Under the pieces are notes generated by a model that was given only the letters and a program-made list of their open reading frames with translations, was not told the DNA's origin and made no database searches. Made by a program: the position numbers and the translations under genes. A stretch of DNA of 64,000 nt from Centropus unirufus (lineage: Eukaryota; Chordata; Aves; Cuculiformes; Centropidae), in assembly GCA_013397695.1 (NCBI GenBank), contig VYZI01000123.1, positions 285,653 through 349,652 on the forward strand, given 5' to 3'. The first letter of the stretch is position 1. Every line of letters starts with the position of its first letter. Shown piece after piece: positions 26,312 through 38,516 of the stretch.

Positions 26312-27115
26312 TGATATGTATGACCCATGGATGATTCATATTCCATTGCTATGTCCATTGTTCAGTCTGTAACTTTCTACAAAGCCACCCTCAGTAGAGT
26401 TGTGCTGCACTGTTTCTAATACATAAGAGTGTGAGAAAGTGTTTCATTATCAGTAGAATTGTTCTTTGTGAAAGAGACAGGAGCTGGACAGGAATGCTGT
26501 GTTTCAACAGCACCTTAGCTTAAAGATAACGAATATCTGGCTGCCTGCTCATCTCCTTTGATGGGACCAGGCAGACTCTACTTTTTGGGGGGGATGTAAT
26601 TTGTTTATTTGATGGTACAAAGCTTAAGCCCTTCACAGCAAGGAAGGGCAAGACCTCACTCATGGGTAAAGCACAGCAAGGGCCTCAGATTGTCTCTTTT
26701 GGATTCTTGCTGCAGAAAGCAGAGGGCATCCCCTGAAGGGACTGCAGATCTGGAAGGTGTTTAAGCCACTGATGTTGTATTCTGCTTAATCACTGTATTT
26801 ATTCTCTTATGGTAATGATTAGATACATCGCCTTTACAAGCTGTTACTGTTAACTTGTGATCGATCACTACTAATCATTTGCTTTCTTTCTTGCCATAAT
26901 AACTTGATTAAAACTTAATTTCACACGGCCTGGGTCATTTTGTTAATTTTACTAAGGGCCCCTGAATATTTGAGAGTTCAGGGTCATATGATGATAATTT
27001 TCCAAGATCCTTTGATTTTACATATTCCAGGGCCTATTGATGATATTTTTTCTAAGTTTTTGGGGTTTGTTTTTTTTTTTAATTAGAGCTCTCTTTGTCA
27101 TTAAAACAAGAGCTA
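26312..27115 (+). mobile_element. Endogenous retrovirus LTR plus leader, copy 2
   Basis: This is the same family and orientation as 24003-24880. It starts 'tgatatgtatgaccc' at 26312 and shares long runs such as 'gatcactactaatcatttgct' split by few changes, to about 26954. It then continues with a decayed version of the same leader ('gatcctttgatttta', later 'agagctctctttgtcattaaaac') to about 27115. The TATA element has become 'tacaaag' (near 26616) and the AATAAA of copy 1 is absent, so this copy is the more decayed or a different subfamily. Because both copies carry leader downstream, they do not look like the 5' and 3' LTRs of one provirus. Confidence 0.75.
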
Positions 27116-27552
27116 AGTTAGACATGAGTGTAGGATGAGGAATCATAATTTGAAACTTTTTCCTGGCATTATCTTTGTCATTTTTTAGTGGACAAAGGGT
27201 TTATTCTTTCTCTTTTCACACAGAGCCAGAGAAGCGATTACTGCCACACACCATTTATTAGAAAAGTCCTAACTGTCAAACACATGAACATTAGAAGCAG
27301 TGTATCAACATCTGGCTTACCCTTAGCATTTTAAACGTCTTCCTACTCATTAGGCCATTAAAATCTACTACAGCATAACAGGACACTAGTAAGCTCTGAA
27401 GAAAGACAGAAATAAGGAAAACAAAATGTACTTTTATGTTCCTAAATAGTTAATCTATGCAGCAGAAGAAAGACGAAAATCTTAGGTACACAATTCTCTA
27501 TCTCTATGTCTATATATGATATATAGATTTCATGAGGTTAGCTTTGATTTTA

Positions 27553-27588
27553 GAATTTTATCCCAGGAAAGGGAATTTTACCCCAGGA
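27553..27588. repeat. Tandem 20-bp unit, two copies
   Basis: 'gaattttatcccagga' at 27553 recurs as 'gaattttaccccagga' at 27573, one mismatch. Confidence 0.85.
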
Positions 27589-28002
27589 TTTGCAAACAAC
27601 GTAACCAACCTATAGATATGCAAATAGATGAGGAAAAGTGTACAACAAAGTACTTATGATCTTTTAGGTGGCATCTTATTCAATAATTATGTCTTAAAGG
27701 ATACTATAAAAGGCAAAAATGCATTTCAATTTTTTTTGAATGCTGCATATTATTTCTGATGCTTGAGTTCCATAATCCTTGCTGATTAAGAATATGTTCT
27801 ACCAGCTTTTCTAACAAGCCAACATTTGTACCAATTAGTTCTGCTAGAACAGAATTCTATTTATGGGTGCACTCAAACATGACAGGTATACTGCTTTCAT
27901 TTTCTGTGACTTAAATGTAGCATAAACACCCTTAAAATCACATCAGAGCAACATTCTGTGAATTAGCTGTGAACTCCCTTTTTCAGCTGTGTTAGACTTT
28001 GC

Positions 28003-28044
28003 TAAATATTGCAGAGTATAATGGTAAATATTGCAGAGTATAAT
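28003..28044. repeat. Exact 20-bp direct duplication
   Basis: 'taaatattgcagagtataat' occurs at 28003 and again at 28025 without mismatch, separated by two bases. Confidence 0.9.
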
Positions 28045-28264
28045 TTCTCTTCAAACAAGTGGAAATTTGCCAATATATTTTAAAGTATAACATCTTTAAC
28101 TGATGGTATTTCTTCAAAAGCATAGCTGTTCTACTCTAGCAAACTTATCTACCTGTCTTGCATACAATTGTAAACAAAAATTATAATTATGATTGTTAAA
28201 AAATTTCTTTTTTCATAGGATTGAACAATTTTTATATTCATTAAAGTATTTTTGTTTTCTTAAC

Positions 28265-28541
28265 CCAACTTCGGGAATTACCTCAAGCTGCACCAGTTAG
28301 GTTTAGATTGGATATTTGGAAATAGTACTTCACTGAAAGGCTTGTCAAGCATTAGAAAAGGTTGCACTGGGAAGTGGTTGAGTGACCATCTCCATTCCTG
28401 CAGGTATTTAAAAGATATGTAGATGTGGCACTTAGGGACATGGTTTAGTGGGGAAATTAGCAGTGTTAGGTTTATGATTGGACTCAATGACCATAAAAGT
28501 CTTTTTCAAATTAAGCAATTCTGCGATTCTATCGTTCTATG
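28265..28541 (+). mobile_element. CR1 LINE 3' part
   Basis: Phrases in normal order: 'tacctcaagctgcaccag', 'gtttagattggatatt', 'tagggacatggtttagtgg', 'tttgattggactcaatgacc' and the tail 'gcgattctatcgttctatgg'. 5' truncated. Frames on either strand here are not genes. Confidence 0.92.
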
Positions 28542-29478
28542 GTTGTTTTGCCTATTTAAAATATTCATCAATTTTTTTTCAACAATTTTACTTGTAACTA
28601 ATAATACCTATTAAATGGCCCAAATGGAAATCTATTAACAAATTAACATTTGTTATTAACAATTAACAATTGTTAATATTAACAATTCATCATAAATTTG
28701 AACAATTTTAGTTCCTCTCAAGCTTACTTTAGTTTCAACACATTCTTTTAACAAGACGAGGAACCCCTTACTAAACCCTGGGGTTTCTTTTTGTATCAGT
28801 TTGGTTTGTTTTCAGTGACATAAAGCAATTTGGTAAGTGAAAAGTAGAGCTTAGTAGAGAGAAGTGAAGATTCATATGAAATACTTAAGGGAAGTATTAC
28901 ATCTAGAAACTTAGTTTTAGGATTGCTGATAAAAACCAAGTTGCACTTAACACCTTAAGTGTTAATATGAAAATATTAAATTATTTGACAATAGTAAACC
29001 AGTAGTAATAACACAAAGAACAAAATTAGACCAAATAAAACATTGTTGGCATATACAATAATTAACAAAAGTCAGGGGTGTAACTGGTTCCTTCCAACCA
29101 GGGCATAATAAGCAGTTATATGTTCCAGTGTCTTTTTTCAACAAGAAAGAAAGCGGGGGAGGGTGAGAACATGGGGCACACCAAACCAAAATTAACAAAA
29201 ACTCTGTTTGAATTTAATTAAGAGTTCTAGAGTTGTTCACTTACCCTTCAACAAAAGCAGTTTGACCAAAGATTTATTTCAGTGAATACTAAAGCATTGA
29301 ACTTTCTAATGCCACTAATAAATAGTGTGCAAAAAATCATTTAATCTCTTCCTAAGTTATTTTGCCTATAATTTTCACACTATTCATTTAGTAGTGTTTT
29401 CACTCTTCTCTCTTTAATGAGCAAATCTGTTACGCCAGGCTTCTGATGTTATTTTCAGCCTCCTAAAAAGGAGATTCC
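28542..29478. other. AT-rich spacer with a large palindrome
   Basis: Includes the TTAACAA-rich stretch 28632-28690 and its 20-bp palindrome. Otherwise no feature. Confidence 0.5.
28668..28687. repeat. Perfect 20-bp palindrome in a TTAACAA-rich tract
   Basis: 'aattgttaatattaacaatt' equals its own complement. The overlapping 16-mer 'attaacaattgttaat' just upstream is also a perfect palindrome. The core GTTAAT-ATTAAC resembles an HNF1 half-site pair without the usual one-base spacer; that reading is speculative. Confidence 0.9.
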
Positions 29479-30608
29479 TGTGGTAGTGAGGGGACTAAAG
29501 AGAAGGCTTCTGTAAGAAGCTTCCTTCATGTCCAATGGAACAAACGCCAGTTACAAGATCGACCTGCCACTGACCAAAGTTGAGCCCATCAGCAATGATA
29601 GCATTACCTCTGATCTCATACTTCAGAAAGGGAAAAAACTGCTGTGCAAGAGCAGACAGAGAGATAAGAATATGTAAGGCAAACAATTATGCAGACAGCA
29701 AGGTCAGTAAAGAAGAATTTAAGACAGCTCTGCACAGCCAGATTTCTGCAGCCAAGTCTCTGTTGCCTGTTTTCCACAAGATAACTCTACACAACCTACT
29801 GTCTGCAGGGAGAACTCTGCACGAGGGGCCAAACTCTAACCACAATCCTAACCTGAACCCTAACCATAACCCCAACCCTCCCTGCATATAGTTGCCCTGT
29901 AGAGAGTTGTCAGCTGCAGAAAGTTGGCTGCAGAGAGCTGGCCATGGACAGTTATCCCTTTCCGATGAAGAAAGAGGAGGAGGAGTTACTCCAGGCACCA
30001 CAGAAGAGATCCATTGCAGCCTGTGGAAAATCCTATTATGCAGCAGGTAGATGTCAACAAAGGGGGCTGTGACCCTGTGGGAAGCCTGTGCTGGAGCAGG
30101 CTGTTCCTGAAGGACTGCACACACTAGAGCAATTTGTAAAGAATTGCAGCTTGTGGGAAGGACTCATATTAGAGAAGTTCATGGAGGACTGTGTCCCGTG
30201 GGAAGGACCCCACACTGCAGTGGGGGAAGAGTTGTGAGGAGGAAGGAGCAGCAGAGACAGTGTGTGCTGAACTGACTGTAACCCCCATTCCTTGTCCTCC
30301 TTCACCACTCCGGGTAAGGAGATGGAGAATTTGGTAGAAAACTTGAGCCCAGACAGAAGGGAGAAGCGAGGAGTGAAGATGTTTTATATATTTGGTTGTA
30401 TTTCTCAGTACCCTACTGTGATTTTGATTAGTAATAAATTAAATTAATTTTCCCAAGTTGTATCTGTTTTGCCGGTGAATAGGTGAGTGATCTCCCCCTG
30501 TCTTACCTAAAACCATAAGCCTTTCATCATATTTTTATTCCCCCTGTCCAGGGGTAGTTAGAGAGTGGCGTGGTGGGCGACTGACATCCAGCCAGGATCA
30601 ACCCAACA
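29479..30608 (+). mobile_element. Solo LTR of an avian endogenous retrovirus, about 1.1 kb
   Basis: The GC-rich block begins 'tgtggtagtgagg' (29479) and ends 'ccaggatcaacccaaca' (30608), so it has TG...CA termini. The layout is one I recognise from a common avian LTR family. The 5' part contains 'atcagcaatgatagcat', then comes a middle made of repeated 'tgtgggaagcctgtgctggagcag'-type units (here 30075-30230). A poly(A) signal AATAAA lies at 30433-30438, followed by 'gtatctgttttgcc' and a C/T-rich end. A roughly 240-bp middle segment (about 29713-29960) departs from what I remember of the family and includes a hexamer tract. No internal retroviral genes flank it, and no clear target-site duplication was found. 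The 145-codon minus frame at 29687-30124 is antisense to the LTR and not a gene. Confidence 0.8.
29829..29879. repeat. Telomere-like degenerate CCCTAA hexamer tract
   Basis: Seven to eight consecutive 6-base units with exact period: ctaacc, acaatc, ctaacc, tgaacc, ctaacc, ataacc, ccaacc. It sits inside the LTR. Confidence 0.8.
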
Positions 30609-33587
30609 TATCTTTATAGTTGATGGAGAGAATTAGATACCTCTGAAGGAGATAGAAAAGATCTATACAATAGAAGTGGGCAGTATTATGGATGTCACCA
30701 ACTGTCTGGGAACATCTGGTACCTTGTATGAAAATGAAAATTATGTCTTTGTGTACTTGGGGAAACTGTAGTGTATCTGTGGATATCAAATGCAGAGGGG
30801 AGAGGATGACAAGAGGATGTCGCCTGACTAGGGGATGATGTATTGAGCCCCAAGCAACGGAACAGGCAAGGCGAAATCATGATAACCTGGTCATCTTGAA
30901 CATTTCATTGTTTTATCAAAAAAATCATTTAACATGAAGTGTATAACATTTTCAGAGGTTAGAAGTTCATAATTTCTTATCACTAATAAATATTAGAGCT
31001 CAGGGGCTTTCTTTGATCTCTTTTTCATTCAGGAAATGGAGAACACATTTATGTGGCCTTATTTTGTGCTAGCATGTTTTTGGAAGAAAGAAGGAAGGGC
31101 TTTTAGATCAAGGCAGGTAGGCCTAGAACCAAAGATTTAATTACATGTACAAGTTCATGAATAGATATCTAGCATCATTTGAGATCACCCGAGACATCAC
31201 AGATTGCCACATCCTCCACAAGATCTGAATCCTTCTAGAATGGCCAGGGAGGACAACCAAGGAGTTCTCGTTTGACCCTAGTTACTACATTTATGTAACT
31301 AAATTAAGTCAAATATGTCAGATCTGTTTCAGTGAAATAAATATCGTGATAATTTTGGTAGATTTTAAACAATAGCTTTCAGATAGAACTCCAGAAGATT
31401 TATAAGGAAGGCCCTGCTTGTGTGAACCAGAAAAGACTTTGGCAGGAAGCAGGTAGGGAATGCATAGACATATCAGAAATCTAACCTACGTGGCATAAAG
31501 GCTGACCAGGCAGAGCCTGTTGACTTCAGATATCTCTGACAGGAAGTAATATTTTTTAATTTATGATTTAGATAGTATTAACACTGAAGTCATCCATATA
31601 GAATAATTTGCCTTTCAGAAGATGGTAGGCTTGTGGTAAGAAAAGTACACTGCAGAAAGCTTAGTTATTTTTTGGCTGAGGCTTAGGACTGAAGTTCTGA
31701 TATAAAAATGATCCGTCTGTACTGGAGAAAAGAAAAATGAAGATTAATGCCATATCTGAGAAAACTGATAGACCAAAAACTAAAAATCTTACCAAGTGAT
31801 GTTAAAATTACTAGATACAGTCCATTGAGAAACACCTGGAAAAAGTAAATTTTATTAAATGGGTAAAATTGTTTTTCAGATTGATATACTGTTATTAAAG
31901 CCACTAAATAATTGTACTTCAATTTTCAATTAAATTGCATATAGAAAAAAAATTACATTTTACATGTTAAGTTTATGTACTGTGTTTACTACTTGTCTTC
32001 TGTCTTTAGGGACATGTTTTCTTAAGAAATATACAAACTGAAAATTGATCTGTCTGGTAACCAGCAATTCTCACATTTTAGGAATTGTAAGAAGCAAATT
32101 CTCTGCTGCCCTAGCTCCAGTTGAAGTCAATGAAGTAATGTCAGGAGAGAATGTGGTAGTGATTCCAAGTATATTTTATGATTAACAACCATTACATGTT
32201 TTTTTTTAAATATATTCTGTTCTACATCCTCTTTTTCCATAACAACATAATACATTGCAAAGAATCGTTTATTTTTTTCTGGTTAATTCTTCAGTCTTAC
32301 AGTCCACCTTTAGTATGTTAAATTTACAGTTACTGTATTTATTTTTCCAGCAGTAATTACATCCTGCCTAATTTCTACTACTGCCTTGCACCTGTAATGC
32401 CCAAATTTTTGTGTGTTGTTTTTTTTCCCCAACTGTACAAAACATTATGAGATTTAAAATGTCATCTCATTAGAGGCTAACAGTATTGAGTATTGGCTCC
32501 AAACACTGTTTATAAATTATGATCTAAGCTATATAGTATATAAATAGCTAATTGTTTAATCAGACATTGCTCATCTGTAAGAAGGAAACAGATAAGAAAC
32601 ATGATGTTTATTTAAATAATAATTCCATCAGAATTTTCCAAACTAATCATCATCTCGCAGCATTTATTTCTATTAGATACTTGCATGTTGCAGAAACAAT
32701 GTGAATAAAGATATTTGTTATTTTCTAATTAAGTTTCAGTCCACAAAATGTAAACCCCAAAGTACCTAATAGAGCTTGTAAATCATCAGCTGTTTCCAGC
32801 ACTGTTTTCAAAAGATAATGACACTTCTATGCAGAACATTCCAGAATCATGTCATATCTCTATGCTCATTATATAGCCACATCCTAAATTTAAGCCAATT
32901 AAGTCAGTTAAGATAGCAGACATGGCAATTTGTGTAGCAGCTCCCAGTTTGTGATTTGTAATCTAGATCTCCTGGGAACTTTGTCCAGTATCACTGGAGC
33001 ACTTGTGGGAAGTCTCTGAGGAACATCAGAGGGTGCCTGCTGCTGACAGGGAAGGATCATGAGGGAGGGATGTGACTGACAAATTCTAGCAAATTCTAAC
33101 AAGCTCTGTGAGTTGTCCTTGATCAAACGGGTCAGATTTTGTCTCAGCTGTCCCCTTGTGAGAGATTGTCAGGAACCTTTGCAGCATGTGCAAAGGAGAG
33201 ACCCATACAAGGGCTAGTCTTGAGTCCACATCATGAAGGCAAAAAATAGATGTAGCTTTTTGTGCATAAAGGGGTCAGGAGCTCTGCTGAGGATAGTGAA
33301 CACACACACAGTTATGGTGATGAAAAGCTACACAGCACTCACTAGAGCAGCTGTCCCTGTAACATCAGAGCTTTGACCCAGACCAGGTTCCTGGGAGAGG
33401 ACTCAACCGTACTGCACAAGAGCTGTAAGGAAAGTCTTCAGCCTCAAGCTAGGGCAGACAGGTATACTAGTCTGCAGGAGGTGGGCATACTGTGTTGTCA
33501 AATAAAAGCAGCTGGAGAAGATCAGCAGCCTGTCTCATTTCTGGTGCTACAGAGGTTGACTAGGCTTTCTTTAAGACCCTGACACTT
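30609..33587. other. Intergenic stretch; 32900-33587 is a GC-richer unclassified patch
   Basis: 30609-32900 is AT-rich without recognised features. 32900-33587 is richer in GC, contains 'gtcaaataaaagcagctgg' (an AATAAA at about 33500) and abuts the CR1 at 33588. It could be an LTR or other repeat, but I cannot place it. Confidence 0.4.
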
Positions 33588-34290
33588 CATAAGTTCAGAA
33601 TCCTGAGAGGAAGAAAAAAGGTGCATAGCAGTATCACAGCCCTGGAATTTGAGGAAAGACTTGAGCCTATTCAGGGATCTGCTTGCAAGAGTTCAATAGG
33701 AGATGGTTTTGGGAGAGAAGAATGGTCTAGGAGTCCCGGCTGAGTTGTTTTGTTTGGGATTTTTGTTTTGTTTTCTGGTGTTGTGCGTGTGTGTGTTAAG
33801 ATTAATCTTGAAGATCAAGAATGGTCCATTATGATTACTAGGTTATCAAGAAAAGATGTCAGGACAGCTGCATGGATGCTGAATGACACTCACTAAATTC
33901 AAACAAGAAAAAAAAGCAAGATGCAGAACCAGGAAGAATATAGAGACACTTCTGAACTTGTGTAAAAGAGGTTTAGTAAGCTAAAGCTCAACTAATATTG
34001 AATCTGGCAAGGGCTGGGAAGGGCAGTGGGAAGGGCTTCTACAGGTACATCAGGAGGAAAAGGAACTTTGAAAAATGTGGGTGCCCTGCTGAATGGAGCA
34101 GAGGAACTGGTGACAGAGGAATTAAAGTCATTGTATATCTTGGCCTGATCTTTTGCATTGGGTTTTACAGGTAAGATTTGCTTGCAAAAGTCCCAGGCCC
34201 TTGAGACCCTTCAGGAGGTCTGGCGCAAGGGTAGACTTGCAGAAGAATTGGACTAGAAAATTTTCCAAGACCTTCCCAAGCTCAACTGCT
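33588..34290 (+). mobile_element. CR1 LINE internal fragment (ORF2 endonuclease-RT linker)
   Basis: Plus-strand sequence follows the CR1 ORF2 region before the RT core. Visible phrases in order are 'aagttcagaatcctgagagg', 'tattcagggatctgcttgc', 'gaagatcaagaatggtcca', 'gaagaatatagagacact', 'gggcttctacaggtacatca' and 'gccctgctgaatggagcag', then 'caggcccttgagacccttc'. This 5' part of CR1 is seldom kept. Here both ends are missing: neither the RT core nor the 3' tail follows. A T/G-rich low-complexity run (33740-33800) interrupts it. No intact frame. Confidence 0.8.
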
Positions 34291-37200
34291 ATGTGAATCT
34301 AATGTCAAATTATAAGACAGTAGATTTCACAAGGATTTCACAGTTTCATTATCACCAATATTTTAATTCTGTGAACAATTACATCCTTGTAAAAAGAAAT
34401 AGAACCTGTTTGGACAACAAAGTTTTTCTTAATAAGGACTCCAGATAAAGATCCTGAAATACAAAATGGGAATTATGCACTCTTTAACAAGTGATTGTTT
34501 TTCCATGTCTTATATTGTAGTAGTTATACATGACTAACTTCATAAAGTATGTCTTTGGTAACAATTTATCTAATTTTATCTGTTACTTCATGATACCTTA
34601 CTTAAATATACACTACAGAATACAGTGTCATACAATAAAAATACATCTCCTCACAGAACACCGGTGTTTATCTTTCCAAAAGAGGTTCTGTTTAAATGCA
34701 TCAAGTAAATGAACTAAACACAGAAATTCATTTTCTAGTAAATATGACAGAGAAATCTCTTTATCAAAGGAAACATTTTCTTCACTATATTTTTTGTCAT
34801 TAGGAAACAGGAAAATTCAAAATAACCCTGACAATTATTTTCTTTTATGAAATACAATATCTTTAAGACATGAAAACTTACTTCAGAAAGCTTTACATAA
34901 CCTATTACAATACACAATAATTCAATAATTAATGTCAGCATTTTTCATGATGGGGCTTTAAAAATAAATACACTTTAAAAATAAATAATAGCATTTATAT
35001 AAGTCAATGACCACTAAAGATTTTGACAGGGAATTATATGTTATTTTTTCAATTACTGCAACTAAATTCACAAAAAGAAAAATTACATATTATACACCTT
35101 CAATGTTTTTTGTGGAAAAATAAAGGAAAACAAAAATTTCTGCACTCTGTAAAAGATAAAGTAGTTTGTGAAATATGCAGTCTAAAATTTTATAGGAAAG
35201 AAATATATTTAGTGAAATGAGAACTAAGGGAGGAAACACAATTGACTTTAAGTTAAACTTCTTCAGGCAATGACATTTAAGCAGTCTCTGAAGATTTATT
35301 TACCAGTATTATTCATCGAGGTTTGCTTAGGTTTCTACATGGATTTTTGTCTTTTTAAATTTCCTGATATTATTTACTCACCTATTTTTCTTGTTGAGGG
35401 ATTAAAAAATTTCCCATAACAAAATGTGTATTAAAAAGTAAGTGTTGAATATGTTCACTGGACTAACAGAAAAAGACAATTAAATACATTTCTTTCTGAC
35501 TGATTTTATTCTCATGTAGAATCTGCCCATACACCTGAATTGTCTATTTTGTCACTAGCTTTTCAACATAAGCTTAAGAGAAGAAATATTGAGATTGTAA
35601 CATTTGGACATATGGGAGGGTTTGAAAATATCCATAGGCACATATTGACATGTAGATTCAGATAATCTAATTTTTAAAATACTTTCTTTTACTTAGCAAT
35701 AAAAATGTAAAATTAGAAACTAACGATGATTGATTTCACTTGCTGAAGAAAGCTGGGAACATACAGCACTAGATATTAAATCTTCATGTCATCTGCAGCT
35801 CTGATTCAGTTGAAAAACAGTCTTTAGGTCTAGCGCAAATCTAAGATTGAATCCTGATCCATATCTGCCTAATAGCCTGAATTCCTTTGTTTGGCAAGCA
35901 ATGATGTTGCTGCCCTTGGACATTCTGAGGGGCGTTAGCCTCTTACTGAAGGACTGCATGATGTGAGGTTGTGCTCTCATCATCTCCTGTGCTGGACTTA
36001 CTTAACTCATTATTAATAATCATCCAGCTCCTATTCACAATAACAGATAAGATATCCCCATTTATGACAGTTTGCATGTTCTATCTCTGAAGTGTGTGTG
36101 AAAAGGGTAAAACTAATTCATTAAACAGATCCCTATAGGCTAGTCATTTAAAGAAGTTCAAGAATATAAATTATGCTTTCTGACATCTCTTGGACTCACA
36201 ATACTGTATCTATATTTTCATTTGCAAAAACTGGTGGCAAAGAAAAGGAAGAAGCAACTCAGCCAAAACACAGATTATGCTATTTTGTGATATCAGATTT
36301 CATTACTTTTAGAGGGGATCTACCATTAAAATGGAGACTTTAAGGTAGGAAAGCATGCTTCCTTTATTCTGACGAAATAATCAACAACTGTTTTAAGTGC
36401 AGTAACCACCATCAAGGGTTCACATGCTTAACTCATTTTGAATGTCTGAATTATATAGTGCAGAACTAAAGGCAGAATTACCCCCAAAGGATGCCACTTT
36501 AGGAGTCTGTGTCTTTCAGTTGTGGTGAAGTGATTCATAGTCTAAATTAAGGACTTCTAGAACCCCGCAGGGTGAAGCTACTTCATAGGCTTCTGTGATT
36601 CTCAGAAGCAATTTTTCTTTCTCCCAGTCTGTGATGTAAAATCCGTCGCAGACATAAGCTTCAATACAGAAATATGAGAACAAAACCTAAGCTGAGACAG
36701 CTTTGAGAAAAAAAAATCTAGGGAGAGGGAAAAAAATATTGCTAGAATTACACTTGTAATCTACTCAGAATATCCAACGTAATTTCCATATCTTTTCTCC
36801 CCTGTTGACTGATTAGCATGTTCCTCCCTACAGTTCACCTGCTTCTTATATTCTACCCACAATTAAGACAATGTGTTCACTTAATTATTTGCTACACAGT
36901 GCACATGAAGACTGATGTGTTACATTAATATTCCAACAGTATCATTGGAGAGCAATGGAAACATATCTTTCAGTGTCATGCATTGTTATAGCCTCCAAAA
37001 GAAAAGTGCGGCGATCAGAGTTATTGAACTTTATAGGAATTGTATAATGTTATTTATGAAATCTGGACTAAAGCACCACCAGAAGTGCATTCACAGAGAA
37101 AACAAAAGTTGCACAAGACTGGAAAAAAAACTGCCTCCTTCCATTCTCTCTCCCTGACTTCATTTCTGTCAATTCTCTTTCAGTTCTCATCTTCATTTTG

Positions 37201-38427
37201 CACTGATGATCATATGGCTTAATTAAGATGGGGTGAAGTTAAATTAGGCCTTTTATTTATTATTTCTGGTAAGTAAATCATCAGACATTTGTGGCAGGCA
37301 AATACACTTCCAACCTTAAGTATTCAACAACCCTGTAGCAAATCTCTGACAATTATGACTCTAAAAAGAGAAATCTAATTATTTTTAAAACAAATATTCC
37401 TTGTATTTGTCATCTGGTTTTGAAATTGTAGGATGAACTTGAAGCCTGCTTTTCAACTTTTCTGAACAAATATCTTTCTCTGAGAGGAAATTTTTATGTT
37501 AAGAAAGATAAATGGAGGTAAAGATGGCATCATGGAACTGTAGAAACTGAGGTCTTAATGGGGAGGGAGGGGCGGGGAAGCAGGTTGCAATCCTAACATG
37601 TATTTCTTAGTAAAATCAGTTCATGAGGGACTTCTCTTTCATTGTCATTTCTCTTCTGTGTACTTCTTCATTATCTCTTGACTCAGTCTATGTCATCCAT
37701 CCCATGCCAAAACTTCTTGCTACTTTTGGTTTCCTTTCCGTTAATTTCTGTCTTTTTACATGACATAAACATATGTTTTAATATGTCTTTACGTTCAAGC
37801 ACACAATCCCCATTTTTTTTCTATTTATAACTTATGATCCTTTTCTTTTTTCCCACAGATGTTTTCTCTCCTTCTGTGTTCCCCTTGTATCTACCCGGGA
37901 CAAGCCAAAATACTGGCTTTACATTAAGTTTCTGCATTTCAGCACTTGAACCACAGTTTCTTTTTTTTTCTGAAACTTCAAGTTGGAGGAACACTGGCTG
38001 ACCATTTTTCTGAGTGCTTTTCAATGGGAATAATTACTGAAAAAAAAACAATGAACATTCCTCCCATTGTCAATGTTGCAGTCATATGAAACAACTTTCA
38101 ACAAATAATTCATATTGCAAATTATGCTGTTTATTAATGAGCTATCATTTTTCACCACTTTCCACTTATTATGGAACCATGAGGGAATTACCCTCTATGT
38201 TCTTCCTGGTATGTAAGAAGTATTTATTAAGTTCGCAGTGAAGACTGAAGAAAAGTAAATTCTCTGGCAACTTGTCCAATGCTTATTTTCAGGGAAATAT
38301 GAAGAAAATTAACTCTTTTATACTAGACGCTACTTTCCTTTCCACTTAAAATCACAGTTTGTAATAAACAACGCTGTTGATCTTTTAAGGGCTGTATAAA
38401 GGCATATGCAGAAAATTGTAGAAGACA
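34291..38427. other. AT-rich intergenic stretch, no gene seen
   Basis: Frames of 60-80 codons (for example 35789-35983 minus and 36915-37157 plus) lack domains, splice context or neighbours. No dispersed repeat recognised. Confidence 0.55.
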
Positions 38428-38516
38428 TGATGTTTGACATGATAGTGCTAGGTTAACTGTGCTGTGTCACAGTCTCAAGGATCTTTTCCAACCTAAATGA
38501 TTATTTGATTCTCCAT
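38428..38516 (+). mobile_element. CR1 LINE 3' tip, decayed
   Basis: Contains 'gtgctaggttaactgtgc' and 'aaggatcttttccaacctaaatgatta' (in pieces), the last 80-90 bp of a CR1. Confidence 0.75.

Larger units (their letters stand above)
27116..28264. other. AT-rich spacer with two local duplications
   Basis: Holds the tandem repeats at 27553-27588 and 28003-28044. No gene or dispersed repeat seen. Confidence 0.5.

Noticed and set aside
28815..28832. 17-nt plus-strand island between 'tttgttttcag' and 'gtaagtg'
   Set aside because: Too short and isolated; likely chance.
29687..30124. 145-codon minus frame, the longest in the window
   Set aside because: It lies wholly inside the solo LTR and runs antisense to it; GC-rich LTR sequence yields long chance frames.
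33299..33310. CA repeat
   Set aside because: Only five units, below a useful microsatellite length.
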